64,000 bases of DNA from PALSA-612 sp963776375 (GCA_963776375.1 CAVZMF010000004.1:382284-446283); one strand, 5' to 3'; positions 47,262 through 56,513 are shown, numbered from the stretch's first letter. Translations and numbers: made by a program. Notes: generated by a model from the sequence alone, not told the origin.

Positions 47262-47491
47262 GGTCGAGCCTCGAGATCCACACGTTCACGCTGAAGGGCG
47301 GGACGATCCACGGTCTCGGCACGGCGATACGAGGAGCCGAGGGGCACTTCGTCATCCTCGGCGGGACGGGGCTCTACGCCGGCGCCCGGGGCGGTTACGT
47401 CGCCCGCCAGCAGACGCGCGAGCTGGGGGGCGACGGCACGGCCGAGTTCCATCTGACACTGGCGGGAGGGGAGGCCGCGAATGGCGTTTGA
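47262..47491 (+). pseudogene. allene-oxide-cyclase-like gene, C-terminal half
   Basis: Reads SSLEIHTFTLKGGTIHGLG, then EGHFVILGGTGLYAGARGGY and GDGTAEFHLTLAGGEA, which is the C-terminal half of an AOC-barrel/dirigent-like protein (the GGTGxYAGARG motif is diagnostic). No start codon or N-terminal half precedes it on this strand; the missing part lies inverted at its left. Such proteins are small secreted or cytoplasmic barrels of uncertain role. Its stop overlaps the start of the hcp gene by 11 bases, so the two were once coupled. Confidence 0.6.
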
Positions 47492-47935
47492 CGCATTTCT
47501 CAAGATCGAGGGCATCGAGGGCGAGAGCACGGACAAGACCCATCCGGGCGAGATCGAGATCGACTCGTTCAGCTGGGGCGTGACGAACACCGGCAATGTC
47601 GGGGGCGGCGGTGGCACGGGCAGGGCCGTGCCGGAGGACTTCCACTTCACGGCCCCGCTGAGCAAGGCGTCGCCCAACCTCATGCTGGCCTGTGCCGTGG
47701 GCCGGCACATCCAGTCGGCGACCCTGACCGTCCGCAAGGGCGGATTCGAGTTCCAGAAGATCAGGCTCTCGGACGTGCTCGTCTCGTCCTATCAGACGGG
47801 CGGCGCCACCGACCAGGACCGTCCCGAGGATCAGGCCAGCCTGAGCTTCGTCAAGATCGACTTCTTCTACAGCGTGCAACGCACGGGCGAGGAGGTCGAG
47901 ACCGAGTTCGACTTCGGCGTCAGCCAAAGACCTAG
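47481..47935 (+). CDS. Hcp-family protein (type VI tube protein-like)
   Basis: About 150 residues. The N-terminus AFDAFLKIEGIEGESTDKTH followed by GEIEIDSFSWGVTNTG is the Hcp1 family signature; later LMLACAVGRHIQSATLTVRK, LVSSYQTGG and SLSFVKIDFFYSV fit the beta-barrel. As sequenced the frame runs on to 48023 through a terminator and into the tRNA, so a one-base error near the end is likely; in another frame a TAG at 47933-47935 ends it just before the hairpin. No other type VI gene is in view. In actinobacteria Hcp homologues are often stand-alone and of unknown use. Confidence 0.8.
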
Positions 47936-47938
47936 ACG

Positions 47939-47971
47939 GAGAGCCCGCCGGTGCACGGCCGGCGGGCTCTC
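47939..47971 (+). terminator. strong GC-rich hairpin after hcp
   Basis: GAGAGCCCGCCGG (47939-47951), loop TGCACGG, CCGGCGGGCTCTC (47959-47971): a perfect 13-bp stem. No T-run follows. It separates hcp from tRNA-Lys. Confidence 0.75.
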
Positions 47972-48013
47972 GTGCCAGGCGCTGCGGGCAGCGTGGCTAA
48001 ACTGGACAGCCGC

Positions 48014-48086
48014 GGGCCGTTAGCTCAGCTGGTAGAGCAGGGGACTCTTAATCCCAAGGTCGAAGGTTCGAGTCCTTCACGGCCCA
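48014..48086 (+). tRNA. tRNA-Lys (anticodon CTT)
   Basis: 73-base cloverleaf. Acceptor GGGCCGT pairs with ACGGCCC, discriminator A at 48086. The D arm contains AGCTCAGCTGGTAGAGC, the anticodon loop is CTCTTAA with CTT at 48047-48049, and the T arm is GGTTCGAGTCC. The 3' CCA is not fully encoded. No second copy of its 3' end was seen downstream, so an attachment-site duplication is not evident. Confidence 0.96.
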
Positions 48087-48439
48087 TCTCGGAAGTTCCT
48101 GCAAATCGCCGCTTTCCGCGGGCACGTCCCAATGCCGTGTCGGGCGCGAATCACCGAGGGGGCCACAGACGGGGCCACCCCCGCGAACGTGCCGTCCTCT
48201 TTTCTCTACTTGTTCAAGTTCCGTGCGTGCGCGGGAGACGCCGTGTGTGCGCTCGCACTCCCTGACGCAGAGGGAAGGCCGGGCACCTCCCTAACCTCCC
48301 GTGCCCTTTGAGCGGTTCCCGTGAGGCGGGAACGAGTGGTACGGCATAGGTAGATCGCGGCAGCTCCGGTCAGCAGCAGCCCTGATGACGGGGTGGAGGT
48401 GGCGGGGTGATGGTGTGGTTCGAGCGCCGGGAGGCAATC
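48087..48439 (+). other. 353-base gap after tRNA-Lys
   Basis: No gene recognised. It contains a hairpin GTTCCCG-TGAGG-CGGGAAC (48315-48333). The motif GATCGCGGCAGCTC at about 48354 recurs with small changes (TATCGCGGCAGCTC) near 49121, hinting at a small repeated intergenic element. Confidence 0.5.
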
Positions 48440-48881
48440 ATGATCATGCACGGTCATCGCCAGTCGGGCTGGGTCGGGAGGCACGATCTGGGCCTGAGCG
48501 CCTGGCTCAAGCTGGCGGCGATCTTGCTGGGGCTGGTACAGGGCGGTCTCCTGGTCGTCTTGAGCAGTCCTTCGGCAGGCGATGTGGTTGCAGTTGTGAT
48601 TCTCGTTGGGGCGTGGCTGGCGTGGAGGCACCCCGTACTGATGGGCGGGTTGCTGGTGCTGCTCGGCGCGGTCTTGACTCCATCATTGGTATGGGCCATC
48701 GACTTCGGGTCGGCATGGACCTGAGAATCCCAAGCCATGGGGTTTCTCGGAGTACTTCGCGGTCGTCGTTGTCGGTGTCATACCCCTGCTTGCCGGGACC
48801 CTGCTTCTGATCTCCGCGTGGAGTGAACAGCGCCGCGCAGTCAAGGAACGGAGCGAGAACATCCGGCGAGCCCGCCTCTGA
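48440..48881 (+). CDS. small membrane protein, four helices (one frameshift)
   Basis: Repaired to about 146 residues. ATG at 48440 has GGGAGG at good distance. Hydrophobic stretches: LKLAAILLGLVQGGLLVVL, VVAVVILVGAWLAW, LMGGLLVLLGAVLTPSLVW and, after the shift, YFAVVVVGVIPLLAGTLLLI. The frame as read stops at 48724; one extra G near 48705 (CTTCGGGTCGG) explains this, since the next frame continues to a TGA at 48881 with a charged tail EQRRAVKERSENIRRARL. Function unknown. Confidence 0.6.
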
Positions 48882-49322
48882 CGCGGACGGTCTTTGACCT
48901 CTCGCATCGCCGCCGTGTTTGCGCAGGCCAGGAGCTGGCCCTCAAGGCTCGGAGCCGACCGAGGCCGCACTCCCGTCCCGCGCGTCCGACCGCTCGGCCT
49001 GCTCGCTGGGCTTGCCCCATCCGTACTCGACTCGGAGGGGAGGCATCTGCTCTTGCCGTTCCCTCCCTGCCTCTGAGCTGTTCCGCGTGCGAATCCAGCT
49101 AGTGCCTCGGGCGTAGGTACATATCGCGGCAGCTCTGTCGGGGGATGCCCGAACTGCCCGAGGAAGGTGCTGCGCGAGAATAGAGCCACTGTTCCGGCGC
49201 ACGGCGACACTTGTGCGCGGGTGAGGAGGTAAGCCCGAGGAAAAGGTCGGGAAGGCTTCTATGTCTGACGATGGCTTCGGCTTGTGGGGATACGTCGCCG
49301 AGCTGCCGTCGGAAGGGAGGGA
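48882..49322 (+). other. 441-base gap without a recognised gene
   Basis: Short frames exist on both strands but none looks like a protein family or has a good ribosome site. Holds the second copy of the GCGGCAGCTC-type motif noted after the tRNA. A Shine-Dalgarno sequence GGGAGG at its right end belongs to the beta-helix gene. Confidence 0.4.
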
Positions 49323-51055
49323 ATGATGAAGGTTTCGGTTTCGCCTGCTCGGCAGGCCTGCTAGTCCTGCTCGTAGCGGCAATAGCACCAACGGTCGCGT
49401 CCGGGACGACCGGGACGCTGACGATCACGCAGAACACGACACTGACGGAGGATCACCAGGGCAGCATCGTGATCGCCGCCGACAACGTCACGCTCGACTG
49501 CGCGGGCCACACGATCACGGGGCTCGGGCGAGGTATGGGATAGCGGAGTCTTCTTTCAGTTTCGTTCCGGCGTAACCGTGAAGAATCTCAATATCACGGG
49601 ATTCACCTACGGCATCCTGGTGGATGACTCAACGGGCTTCACTCTGGTAAGCAACGTTGCGTTCGCCAACGGGGGGCACGGCTTCGACATCGAACGCAGT
49701 TCTGAGGGTTTGCTGCGCGGCAACACAGCGCATGACAACAGTGGTGGCGGTTTCATCATCGAGTCTGCCTCCAACAGAAACACTCTTACGGACAACACTG
49801 CCACTAGTAACGGCCAGGGGTTCTGGATCCGATTTGACTCCAAACGAGAATGTGCTTCAACACAATATTTCGCAGACACAAGGTGCGGGTTACGTTGTCG
49901 AAGCGTCGACTGGCAACACGCTCGTGAATAACACGAGCACAACCGACGATGTGGGCTTCTGGGTCAGGTACGATGCGAACTCCAATGTGCTCCGCGGACG
50001 TCGTGATGGGCCGCGGCGGCTACATCATCGAAGCGTCAACACACAACGCCCTTACCGGCAATACTGCCATCGAGAGCGGAGCCGATGGTTTCTGGGTTGG
50101 AAGCGGTTCAAGCGCGAACGTCCTCAAAGGGAACCGCGCGGCCCGGAACGCGATCAGTGGGTTCGTGGTCGACGGCTCGCCCAACAACCTGCTCCGCGGA
50201 AACGCGGCAATGAGCAACGGCTCCGTCGGCATCCACATCGCCGGGTCTAGCAATAACCGACTCGAAGACAACACCGCGAACCTGAACGGGACGGGATTCG
50301 CCCTTTCTGGCTCCAACTCCAATGTCGTTCAAGGACACGGCCAACCAAAATCAGTACGGCTTCGACCTGGACAGCGCCGATCAGAACACGCTCACCAGCA
50401 ACACCGTGAAGGAAAACGCCGCAGAGGGTTTCATCATCGAAGCGTCAACACACAACACCTTTAACGGCAATACTGTCATCGAGAGCGGAATCGATGTCTG
50501 GGTTGGAAGCGGTTCAAGCGCGAACGTCCTCAAAGGGAACCGCGCGGCCCGGAACGCGATCAGTGGGTTCGCGGTCGAGGAACTCGCCCAACAACCTGCT
50601 CCGCGGAAACGCGGCAATGAGCAACGGCTCCGTCGGCATCCACATCGCCGGGTCTAGCAATAACCGACTCGAAGACAACACCGCAATGAATAATCTCGGC
50701 GGATTCGAGATCGTCAACTCCACCAACAACGCGCTTGACGGCAATCAGGCGATCCAGCAGACATACTGGGGGTTCGCGTTGGTCAACGCGAGCGACAACA
50801 CGCTCACCAGCAACACCGCCAACCAAAACGGTATCGAGGGCTTCGTCGTCACCGACGGATGCACCGGCAACGTACTGACCGAGAACAAGGCCAACAGCAA
50901 CCTTCTCGGCTTCAGCCTTTGGGCGGGCGCGACCGGGAACACACTCACACGGAACGTCGCGCAGGCAAACAGCCAGAGTGGACGCTCAAGACCTGAACGG
51001 CCCCGGCTTCAACACCTGGCTGAACAACGTCTTCGGCACGACCGACGGCCTTTAG
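49323..51055 (+). pseudogene. secreted right-handed beta-helix (NosD-like) protein, multiply frameshifted
   Basis: ATG at 49323 follows AAGGGAGG. A signal sequence (ACSAGLLVLLVAAIAPTVAS) and then many beta-helix coils follow: TLTEDHQGSIVIAADNVTLD, GNTAHDNSGGGF, NVLKGNRAARNAISGF, NRLEDNTA, TLTSNTANQNGIEGF, ending NTWLNNVFGTTDGL. The N-x4-N-x-A-x2-N-x3-GF rhythm is that of NosD/pectate-lyase-like surface or periplasmic proteins. Seven frame changes are needed to read it (near 49340, 49540, 49845, 49990, 50325, 50575 and 50980), one deletion and six insertions, consistent with the total length. Repaired size is about 576 residues. Possibly carbohydrate-binding or adhesive. Confidence 0.7.
50023..50684 (+). 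repeat. duplicated ~255-bp block inside the beta-helix gene
   Basis: Bases 50023-50277 and 50432-50684 are nearly identical, with only scattered changes and short indels over about 250 bases. Each encodes the coils ANVLKGNRAARNAISGF to NRLEDNTA. The similarity at DNA level exceeds what repeated protein coils need, so this is a recent tandem duplication of several coils. Confidence 0.85.
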
Positions 51056-51073
51056 GGCTTCTCCGTAACGGAT

Positions 51074-51100
51074 GAGAGGGCGGCATCCTGTCGCCCTCTC
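51074..51100 (+). terminator. hairpin after the beta-helix gene
   Basis: GAGAGGGCG (51074-51082), nine-base loop, CGCCCTCTC (51092-51100): perfect 9-bp stem 19 bases after the stop. Not followed by a clear T-run. Confidence 0.65.
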
Positions 51101-51446
51101 GCCGTTCTATGGCGCGTGAGGAGTAGTGGAATCCGGGTTGGACTGGGAGGGGAGGACTACTCGACCAGCGTTAGCCGAGCCAACTCCGGGTGCTCGGACA
51201 TAAACCCTGGCCCTCGGTGCTCTGAGCTGATCGAGCGACAGGCCTGAGTACTTCGAGTGCTCGCCCGCTGACGCCGCCCTCATCGGCGGCGCGGAGGAGC
51301 CCCTTCCCAACAACTGTCGAGTCGGCACCATAGAATTGCTCTGCATCGCGAGTGCGGTCGTGTGACCGCCGCCAACCGGCTCCAACGCACGGTGGCTCCA
51401 AATGATGCGGCCCCGCTAGGGGGCAACGTTGGGAAGGGAGATCAGG
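51101..51446 (+). other. 346-base gap, no gene seen
   Basis: No family recognised on either strand. A purine-rich GGGAAGGGAGATCAGG precedes an ATG at 51447 that may be the true start of the next gene. Confidence 0.4.
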
Positions 51447-51474
51447 ATGGATCTGGACAGGCTGGAAGGCTCGG

Positions 51475-52194
51475 TTGGCGCGGGCGTTCGGGGCGCGACC
51501 GCAGGTGCTCGGTGAGGCCAGGATCGTCTGGCGGCGCAAGCCGGTTCTGCTCTGGCAGTACCTCGAGGATGTGCTCGAGGGGGAAGAGGAGCTCGAGGAG
51601 TACGCGGGGACGCTCGCTGACTGGCCGGCGCATGTGGCCGAGCTTCTAGATGGTCGTCTGCGCGACCTCCTGTTCTTCTACTGGGAGAGCCTCGGGCCGA
51701 TGAGCTGGATCGCGGGGCTGCAGGTGCTCGAGCTGGGCGGGCGGGGCTACCTGGTCTACTGGAACGAGCTGGAGTCCTACCGGGCTGTGGCGATGCTCGA
51801 GCCGTGGCGGGACGAACTTGTCGTCTCGGCGGCGGTGAAGGAGATCCTGCGCAAGAACGGCCGGCCGCACGGGGTCGAGTTGTTCGGGTCGATCCCTGCG
51901 GAGACGACGAACCGGATCCCGAGCCTGCTACCGACTGCTGTGGTCAGGCAGGCGTACTTCGACTTCCTGCAGTGGCAGGAACGCGTCGAGGGCGATGCAT
52001 GGTTCTACCTCTCCGAGGAGCACTTCGGACGCATCGTCGAGCCCAACCACCTGCAACGGTCGCTGGACATCCTCCACCGCGCCGCCGACCACTGGCTGGA
52101 CGATCGCGAAGACGAAAGCGACGACTTCGACGACGACTACCGACAGCGCCTATTCGACGAGTGGTTCGCGACCGCCTACGAGGTTGAGCAGTGA
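51475..52194 (+). CDS. hypothetical protein
   Basis: 239-residue acidic protein, unknown function. No signal peptide. Notable parts: RRKPVLLWQYLEDVLEGEEEL, a Trp-rich middle (LRDLLFFYWESLGPMSWIAG), and an acidic tail with many Asp. The frame as read begins at a TTG at 51475 without a clear ribosome site. An ATG at 51447 with a good site encodes MDLDRLEGS in a different frame and would join after one base change, so the N-terminus is probably about nine residues longer and frameshifted. Confidence 0.55.
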   Translation: MARAFGARPQVLGEARIVWRRKPVLLWQYLEDVLEGEEELEEYAGTLADWPAHVAELLDGRLRDLLFFYWESLGPMSWIAGLQVLELGGRGYLVYWNELESYRAVAMLEPWRDELVVSAAVKEILRKNGRPHGVELFGSIPAETTNRIPSLLPTAVVRQAYFDFLQWQERVEGDAWFYLSEEHFGRIVEPNHLQRSLDILHRAADHWLDDREDESDDFDDDYRQRLFDEWFATAYEVEQ

Positions 52195-52379
52195 AGAGCT
52201 GAGCCGCACTCAGTACAAAGGCGAATTGACCCAGCTCGGGTCATTGTCAGGCGTCTGAGTCGCGCATACCGTGGCTCTCAAGAGCAAGTCGAGTCCGGTG
52301 CGGAGCCTGCGGCCGCTCCGACCCGGCTCCAATTACGACTGGGACGCTCCGCGTCCCGTCGACTCACAAGAGGAGCACG

Positions 52380-52997
52380 ATGAAGCACATATTCAGGCGG
52401 CGCATCAACGCGTTGTCATGATCACTGTGGTGGCGATCGGCCTCATGGCCGGCGGCGTCGCCTACGCCTCGATCCCCGACTCCACTGGGGTCGTCCACGG
52501 CTGCTACGGAAAGCTGAACGGCGCCCTTCGCGTGATCGACACGGCCAAGAGCCAGAAGTGTGCTGCGAACGAGCTCGCGCTGAACTGGAACCAGACAGGC
52601 CCCAAGGGCGCAACGGGCGCTAAGGGCGCGGCGGGCCCGAAGGGGGCGACCGGGCCGAGGGGGCCCATCGGTTCCACGGTCGACGGGTCCCAGTGGACCG
52701 ACCGGCCCGGCCGGCACCGCCCGAGCATGGGCGGTCATTGCGGCTGACGGGACAATCCGGCATCAAGTGAACGTCATCTCCGTTGGACATTCCACTACCG
52801 GTCTCTATTGCGTAGAACTGAACGGCATCGACACGGATCAGGTCGCCGCCGTCGCCTCGGTAAATGCAGGTTTCGGCGGCCATTATGCAGCGAGCACGGC
52901 CAGCTGCGGAAGCCCGGCCAGTGGGGTACAAGTGAACATCTGGAATACCGATTCGCACGCAGACATCGACCGTGATTTCAGCGTAGTGATCCCGTAA
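52380..52997 (+). CDS. collagen-like surface protein (two compensating frameshifts)
   Basis: Repaired to about 205 residues. ATG at 52380 follows AAGAGGAGC and gives a basic start KHIFRRRINAL, then the signal/anchor VMITVVAIGLMAGGVAYAS read in the next frame. GVVHGCYGKLNGALRVID and CAANELALNWNQ precede a Gly-X-Y stretch (GPKGATGAKGAAGPKGATG ... GPTGPAGT), and a C-terminal globular part (STTGLYCVELNGIDTDQ) ends at 52997. This order is common in soil actinobacterial exported proteins. Frames change near 52415 and 52680. Confidence 0.72.
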
Positions 52998-53003
52998 CGG
53001 TAG
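52993..53003. other. junction between actinobacterial and alphaproteobacterial sequence
   Basis: Left of here the collagen-like gene ends normally with TAA at 52995-52997. From about 53003 rightward the minus strand encodes the middle of a spermidine-synthase-like protein (FNVLDEPY) whose C-terminus is missing. No insertion-sequence end, tRNA or repeat lies at the join. Base composition and gene families change on the two sides. Confidence 0.7.
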
Positions 53004-54562
53004 GGCTCATCCAGAACGTTGAAGCGGTTGGCTTCATCGGCGCCGCTTCCGGGATAATAGCAGAGATCGAACGAGCGCTCGTTGGCGAAGGCCTTGGCTT
53101 TGGCGCTGTCGCTGTCGGTTACGACGCCGTTCTTGACCAGCAGCGTGGTGGTGGTGAGACCGCGAAGCAGAACGAGGCGTTGCTCGGGGTTCTCGACGCC
53201 TGAGCGGCGCAAGGCCTCGAGCGCGGTGGCAAACAGTTTTAGCGCATCGCGCGGCGGCAGCTTGAGCCAGCGCGTGATGCTGAGCCAGCCGCCGGGCCGC
53301 AGGTGCTGAAGGTATTGCTCAAAAGCCTCCACCGTGTAGAGGTAGGATTCGCTGAGGCCCTGTATCCCCGCCGCGGCTGCGAACGAATCCACTAGCGGTA
53401 TCTGCACGACATCCCACTGGTCCTTGCTTGAGCTGACGAACCGCCGCGCTTCGGCCTCGTGCACTCGAATTTCGGGCCGGTTGTAAATATACCCGGCATA
53501 TTGCGCATGGTCTTCCCGGACCAGGCGCACCATGTTGGGATCGAGCTCCACCACATCGATTCGCATGGCCTGATGGTAGAGGGCTTGCAGCACACTGCTC
53601 CCGCCGCCGGCGCCAAGCACCAACACCCGTGGCTGCTCCACGAGATAATAGGCGAGCGCATCGGTCGTGTAGTCGAGCCAAGCCAGTCCCTCGCGCCGGC
53701 CGTCGAAGCGGGTGATCGCCGTCATCGAGTCGCCGTCGAAGAAAACCCCGAGCTGATCAGGCGGCGTCATCGGCGCGTTCAGGCTCAATCCGGGCACATA
53801 GCGAAAGGGAACGCTTGGGCTCTCGACGACCGAAAGAAAGCCGAGCGGCCCCGAGCGCTCGCTCAGCACCTTCGCACCCAACACCCTGAGCGCGCCAGGA
53901 AGGGCCTTGTAGTCGGAGATCCGGAGCGCAAACCACCCTTCGGGCAAAGCCAAGCAGACTGCGAGGGCCAGGATCGCGCCACCCGCAGACAGCGCCGGCC
54001 AGAAAACCAGCCTTCTATCCAGCACAACCAGTCCGGTTGCGATAAACCCCAGGGCGGCAATCAGTCGAAGAGCGTCCGAGGGGGAGAGCACGAAAAGTAC
54101 GGCGACGATGCCGAGAGCCCCGACGGCCGATCCGATCAGATTGAACGCATAGAGGCGCTCGACCTTGTCGCCGTAACAGACAAAGGCCAGTCCCACGCAT
54201 GTGGCGCCGCAGAAGAACGGCACGACAAGCAGCAGGTACATGGCGAGCAGATACAGGAGCTGGCCTGGATCCCAGACGATGGCCAAAGCATTAAAGGGCA
54301 AGGCCTGAGCCGCGAGGAAGCTCGCGGGAGCGGAAAGCGCGAATAGCGTGGCGCTCGCCGCGAAGATCGGCGTGAAGCGCGATCCGGCCCAACGTTGCCA
54401 AAGAGCGAGCCATGTGCCGCTGGCGCCAAAGCCGAGCAGGGCAATGCTGATCGCCATGAAGGCAAAGTGGTGCCACTGAACAATTGCGAAGAGCCGCACC
54501 AGAAGGACCTCGTAGGCCAGGGTTGCCGCCGAGATGACGGCGACCGCGAGGTAGGAAATCAT
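52998..54562 (-). CDS. membrane-bound spermidine-synthase-like methyltransferase-fold protein (3' truncated)
   Basis: At least 521 residues. The N-terminal part has about seven hydrophobic helices (ISYLAVAVISAATLAYEVLL onward). A spermidine-synthase-type Rossmann domain follows, with PRVLVLGAGGGSSVLQAL (about 296-313), VVELDPNMVRLVRED and IQGLSESYLYTVEAFEQYL. The C-terminus stops at the sequence junction near 53,000 right after NRFNVLDEPY, so the rest is lost. The start ATG overlaps the pcm stop by four bases (ATGA). A pcm partner upstream is typical of rhizobial genomes. Whether it makes polyamines is doubtful; membrane versions are of unknown function. Confidence 0.82.
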
Positions 54563-55342
54563 TGGGCCTCTCGCGCCAGGGGCACGAAACGGACGGACAG
54601 CATCTGACGGGACGTGACCTGCCCGTCCTTCGTCTTCTCGACCAGTGTCAGGAATTGGGGGCCAAAGACGGTGCCGACCGGGATCACCATGCGGCCGCCG
54701 GGCTTGAGCTGCTGCACAAGGGGCGGCGGAACATGGCCTGCGGCGGCGGTCACCAAAATCCCATCGAAAGGGCCGCACTCCGGCCATCCAATATAGCCAT
54801 CGCCGATCCTTGTCCGGACGTTGGCGTAGCCGAGATCCCGAAGACGGCGGGCGGCAGTCTCCCCGAGTTCGGGGGATGATCTCGATCGTGCAGACGGTCT
54901 TAACCAGGGGCGAGAGCACGGCGGCCTGGTAGCCGGACCCTGTGCCGATCTCGAGCACCGTCAACTCCGGCCCCGCCTTTGCGAGGTGGCTCATCAGCGC
55001 GACAATGAACGGCTGCGAAATCGTCTGTCCATGGCCGATCGGCAGCGGCATGTCGGCATAGGCCTCGCGTTCGGCCCCTTCGGGCACGAACCGGTGCCGT
55101 GGCACCTTGCCCATGACATCGAGGACGGCCGGGGATATGCCGTGGCCATCCACCGACTGCGGAAGCGAGGCCGCATGAGCCTGGATCGTGCTCACCATGG
55201 CCGCGCGCGGCTGGGCCCAGCGGTCCTCTTCCGCCCGGACTGCATCTTCGACAGTGCCAACGAAGGCCAGGACTGCCACAAGGCCGGAAAGCCTCAACGA
55301 TCGGCTCGTTGGCAATTTACGATCCACGAAGCCGTTCAACAT
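54559..55342 (-). CDS. pcm: protein-L-isoaspartate O-methyltransferase, exported form (one frameshift)
   Basis: Repaired to 260 residues. It repairs isoaspartyl residues with SAM. A hydrophobic N-terminus (LRLSGLVAVLAFVGTVEDAV) suggests export. VMGKVPRHRFVPEGAEREAY, GHGQTISQPFIVALMSHLA and LEIGTGSGYQAAVLSPL (SAM motif, about 132-148) are diagnostic. One extra base near 54880 breaks the frame within the EI-I/P segment; after it VTAAAGHVPPPLVQQLKPGG and GRMVIPVG continue to a stop at 54559. It is translationally coupled to the membrane protein downstream. Confidence 0.86.
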
Positions 55343-55426
55343 TTTCGAGTCAGGAAGTCAGCCACACGAGGGGACTCGCGACAAGCCTATAATTGTAGCT
55401 CGCCTCTTTCAAATAGGGTTAGTCCT

Positions 55427-55466
55427 GCCGCCCGCACCGCAGGTTGATTAAGCTTATGCGGGCGGC
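55427..55466. promoter_or_regulatory. long inverted repeat before the epimerase gene
   Basis: GCCGCCCGCA (55427-55436) and TGCGGGCGGC (55457-55466), perfect 10-base arms around 20 bases containing TTGATTAAGCTT. It ends about 20 bases before the ATG at 55488. Could be an operator or leader hairpin; also in the divergent promoter region of pcm. Confidence 0.4.
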
Positions 55467-55487
55467 GCACATAGGTGGAGGAGCACC

Positions 55488-56513
55488 ATGAGCGGAAAGG
55501 GAACAGTGCTGGTGACCGGCGGGTCGGGCTTCATCGGCAGCTGGTGTGTCATCGAGCTGCTGCGGCAAGGCTATGCCGTGCGCACGACCTTGCGAAGTCT
55601 CGGTCGCGAGAGTGCAACTCGCGCTGCCATCGGCAAGCAGGTGGATGTACGGGATCGCCTGAATTTCTATGCCGCGGAACTTACAGCAGATGCTGGTTGG
55701 GACGCGGCCGCCAGCGGCTGCGACTACGTCCTCCATGTCGCGTCACCGCTTGCTGTGTCGGAACCGAAGAACCCCGACGAACTCATCGTTCCTGCCCGCG
55801 ACGGCACTCGACGCGCTATAGGCGCTGGGCTCAAGGCAGGTGTGAAGCGCGTGGTCCTGACCTCATCCGTGGCGGCGGCCAGCCCGCGTGCCAGCGCCCG
55901 CGAGAGCGTTAGCGACGAAACGGTGTGGACCGATCTCGACGATCCCAAGGTAAGTGCCTATGCCCGCTCCAAGACCTTGGCCGAGCGCGCCGCCTGGGAT
56001 CAAATTAGAGCTTCAGGTGGTGCCACGACGCTGGCCACCGTGAATCCCGTCGTCGTGCTCGGGCCGGTCCTCAGTCGCGACTATTCCGCGTCCGTCCAGC
56101 TCGTGGAACGCCTGCTGTCCGGCAGAGCACCTGGCTTGCCACGGCTGGGCTTTAGCATCGTCGATGTGCGCGACGTCGCCGATCTTCATATCCGCGCGAT
56201 GATCGCGCCGGAGGCGGCGGGCCAGCGGTTCATCGCGGCCAGCGACTTTGCGTGGCTGGCCGATGTGGCGGCCCTGTTGCGGGCCCGCCTTGGCGAGGCG
56301 GCTAACAAAGTTCCGACGCGTAAGGTCCCTGACTTTGTCTTGCGGCTTGCCGCGCTGTTCGACAAGAGCCTGGCGGGCGTGGCGCCGCGCCTGGGTGAAA
56401 AGCGGGCGTTCAACTCGGCGAAGGCGCAAACAATGCTCGGCTGGCGGCCGCGTCCGTTGGAAGAAACGGTCTTAGACTGCGCCAGGAGCTTGATCGCTAC
56501 CGGCGCAGTCTGA
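55488..56513 (+). CDS. NAD(P)-dependent epimerase/aldehyde reductase (extended SDR)
   Basis: 341-residue protein of the dihydroflavonol-reductase/cinnamyl-type SDR group. VLVTGGSGFIGSWCVIELL binds the cofactor (about 7-25), VLHVASPLAV follows, the catalytic serine is in LTSSVAAASP and the YxxxK motif is YARSKTLAERA (about 158). Typical role: NADPH reduction of aldehydes or ketones. AGGTGGAGGAG before the ATG is a strong ribosome site. It is divergent from pcm. Confidence 0.88.
   Translation: MSGKGTVLVTGGSGFIGSWCVIELLRQGYAVRTTLRSLGRESATRAAIGKQVDVRDRLNFYAAELTADAGWDAAASGCDYVLHVASPLAVSEPKNPDELIVPARDGTRRAIGAGLKAGVKRVVLTSSVAAASPRASARESVSDETVWTDLDDPKVSAYARSKTLAERAAWDQIRASGGATTLATVNPVVVLGPVLSRDYSASVQLVERLLSGRAPGLPRLGFSIVDVRDVADLHIRAMIAPEAAGQRFIAASDFAWLADVAALLRARLGEAANKVPTRKVPDFVLRLAALFDKSLAGVAPRLGEKRAFNSAKAQTMLGWRPRPLEETVLDCARSLIATGAV

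Noticed and set aside
48883..49200. Small open frames on both strands between the membrane protein and the beta-helix gene
   Set aside because: None has a good ribosome site, a recognisable family or consistent codon use.
50023..50684. CRISPR-like or insertion-sequence repeat
   Set aside because: The repeated block encodes beta-helix coils in frame with the surrounding gene; it is an internal gene duplication.
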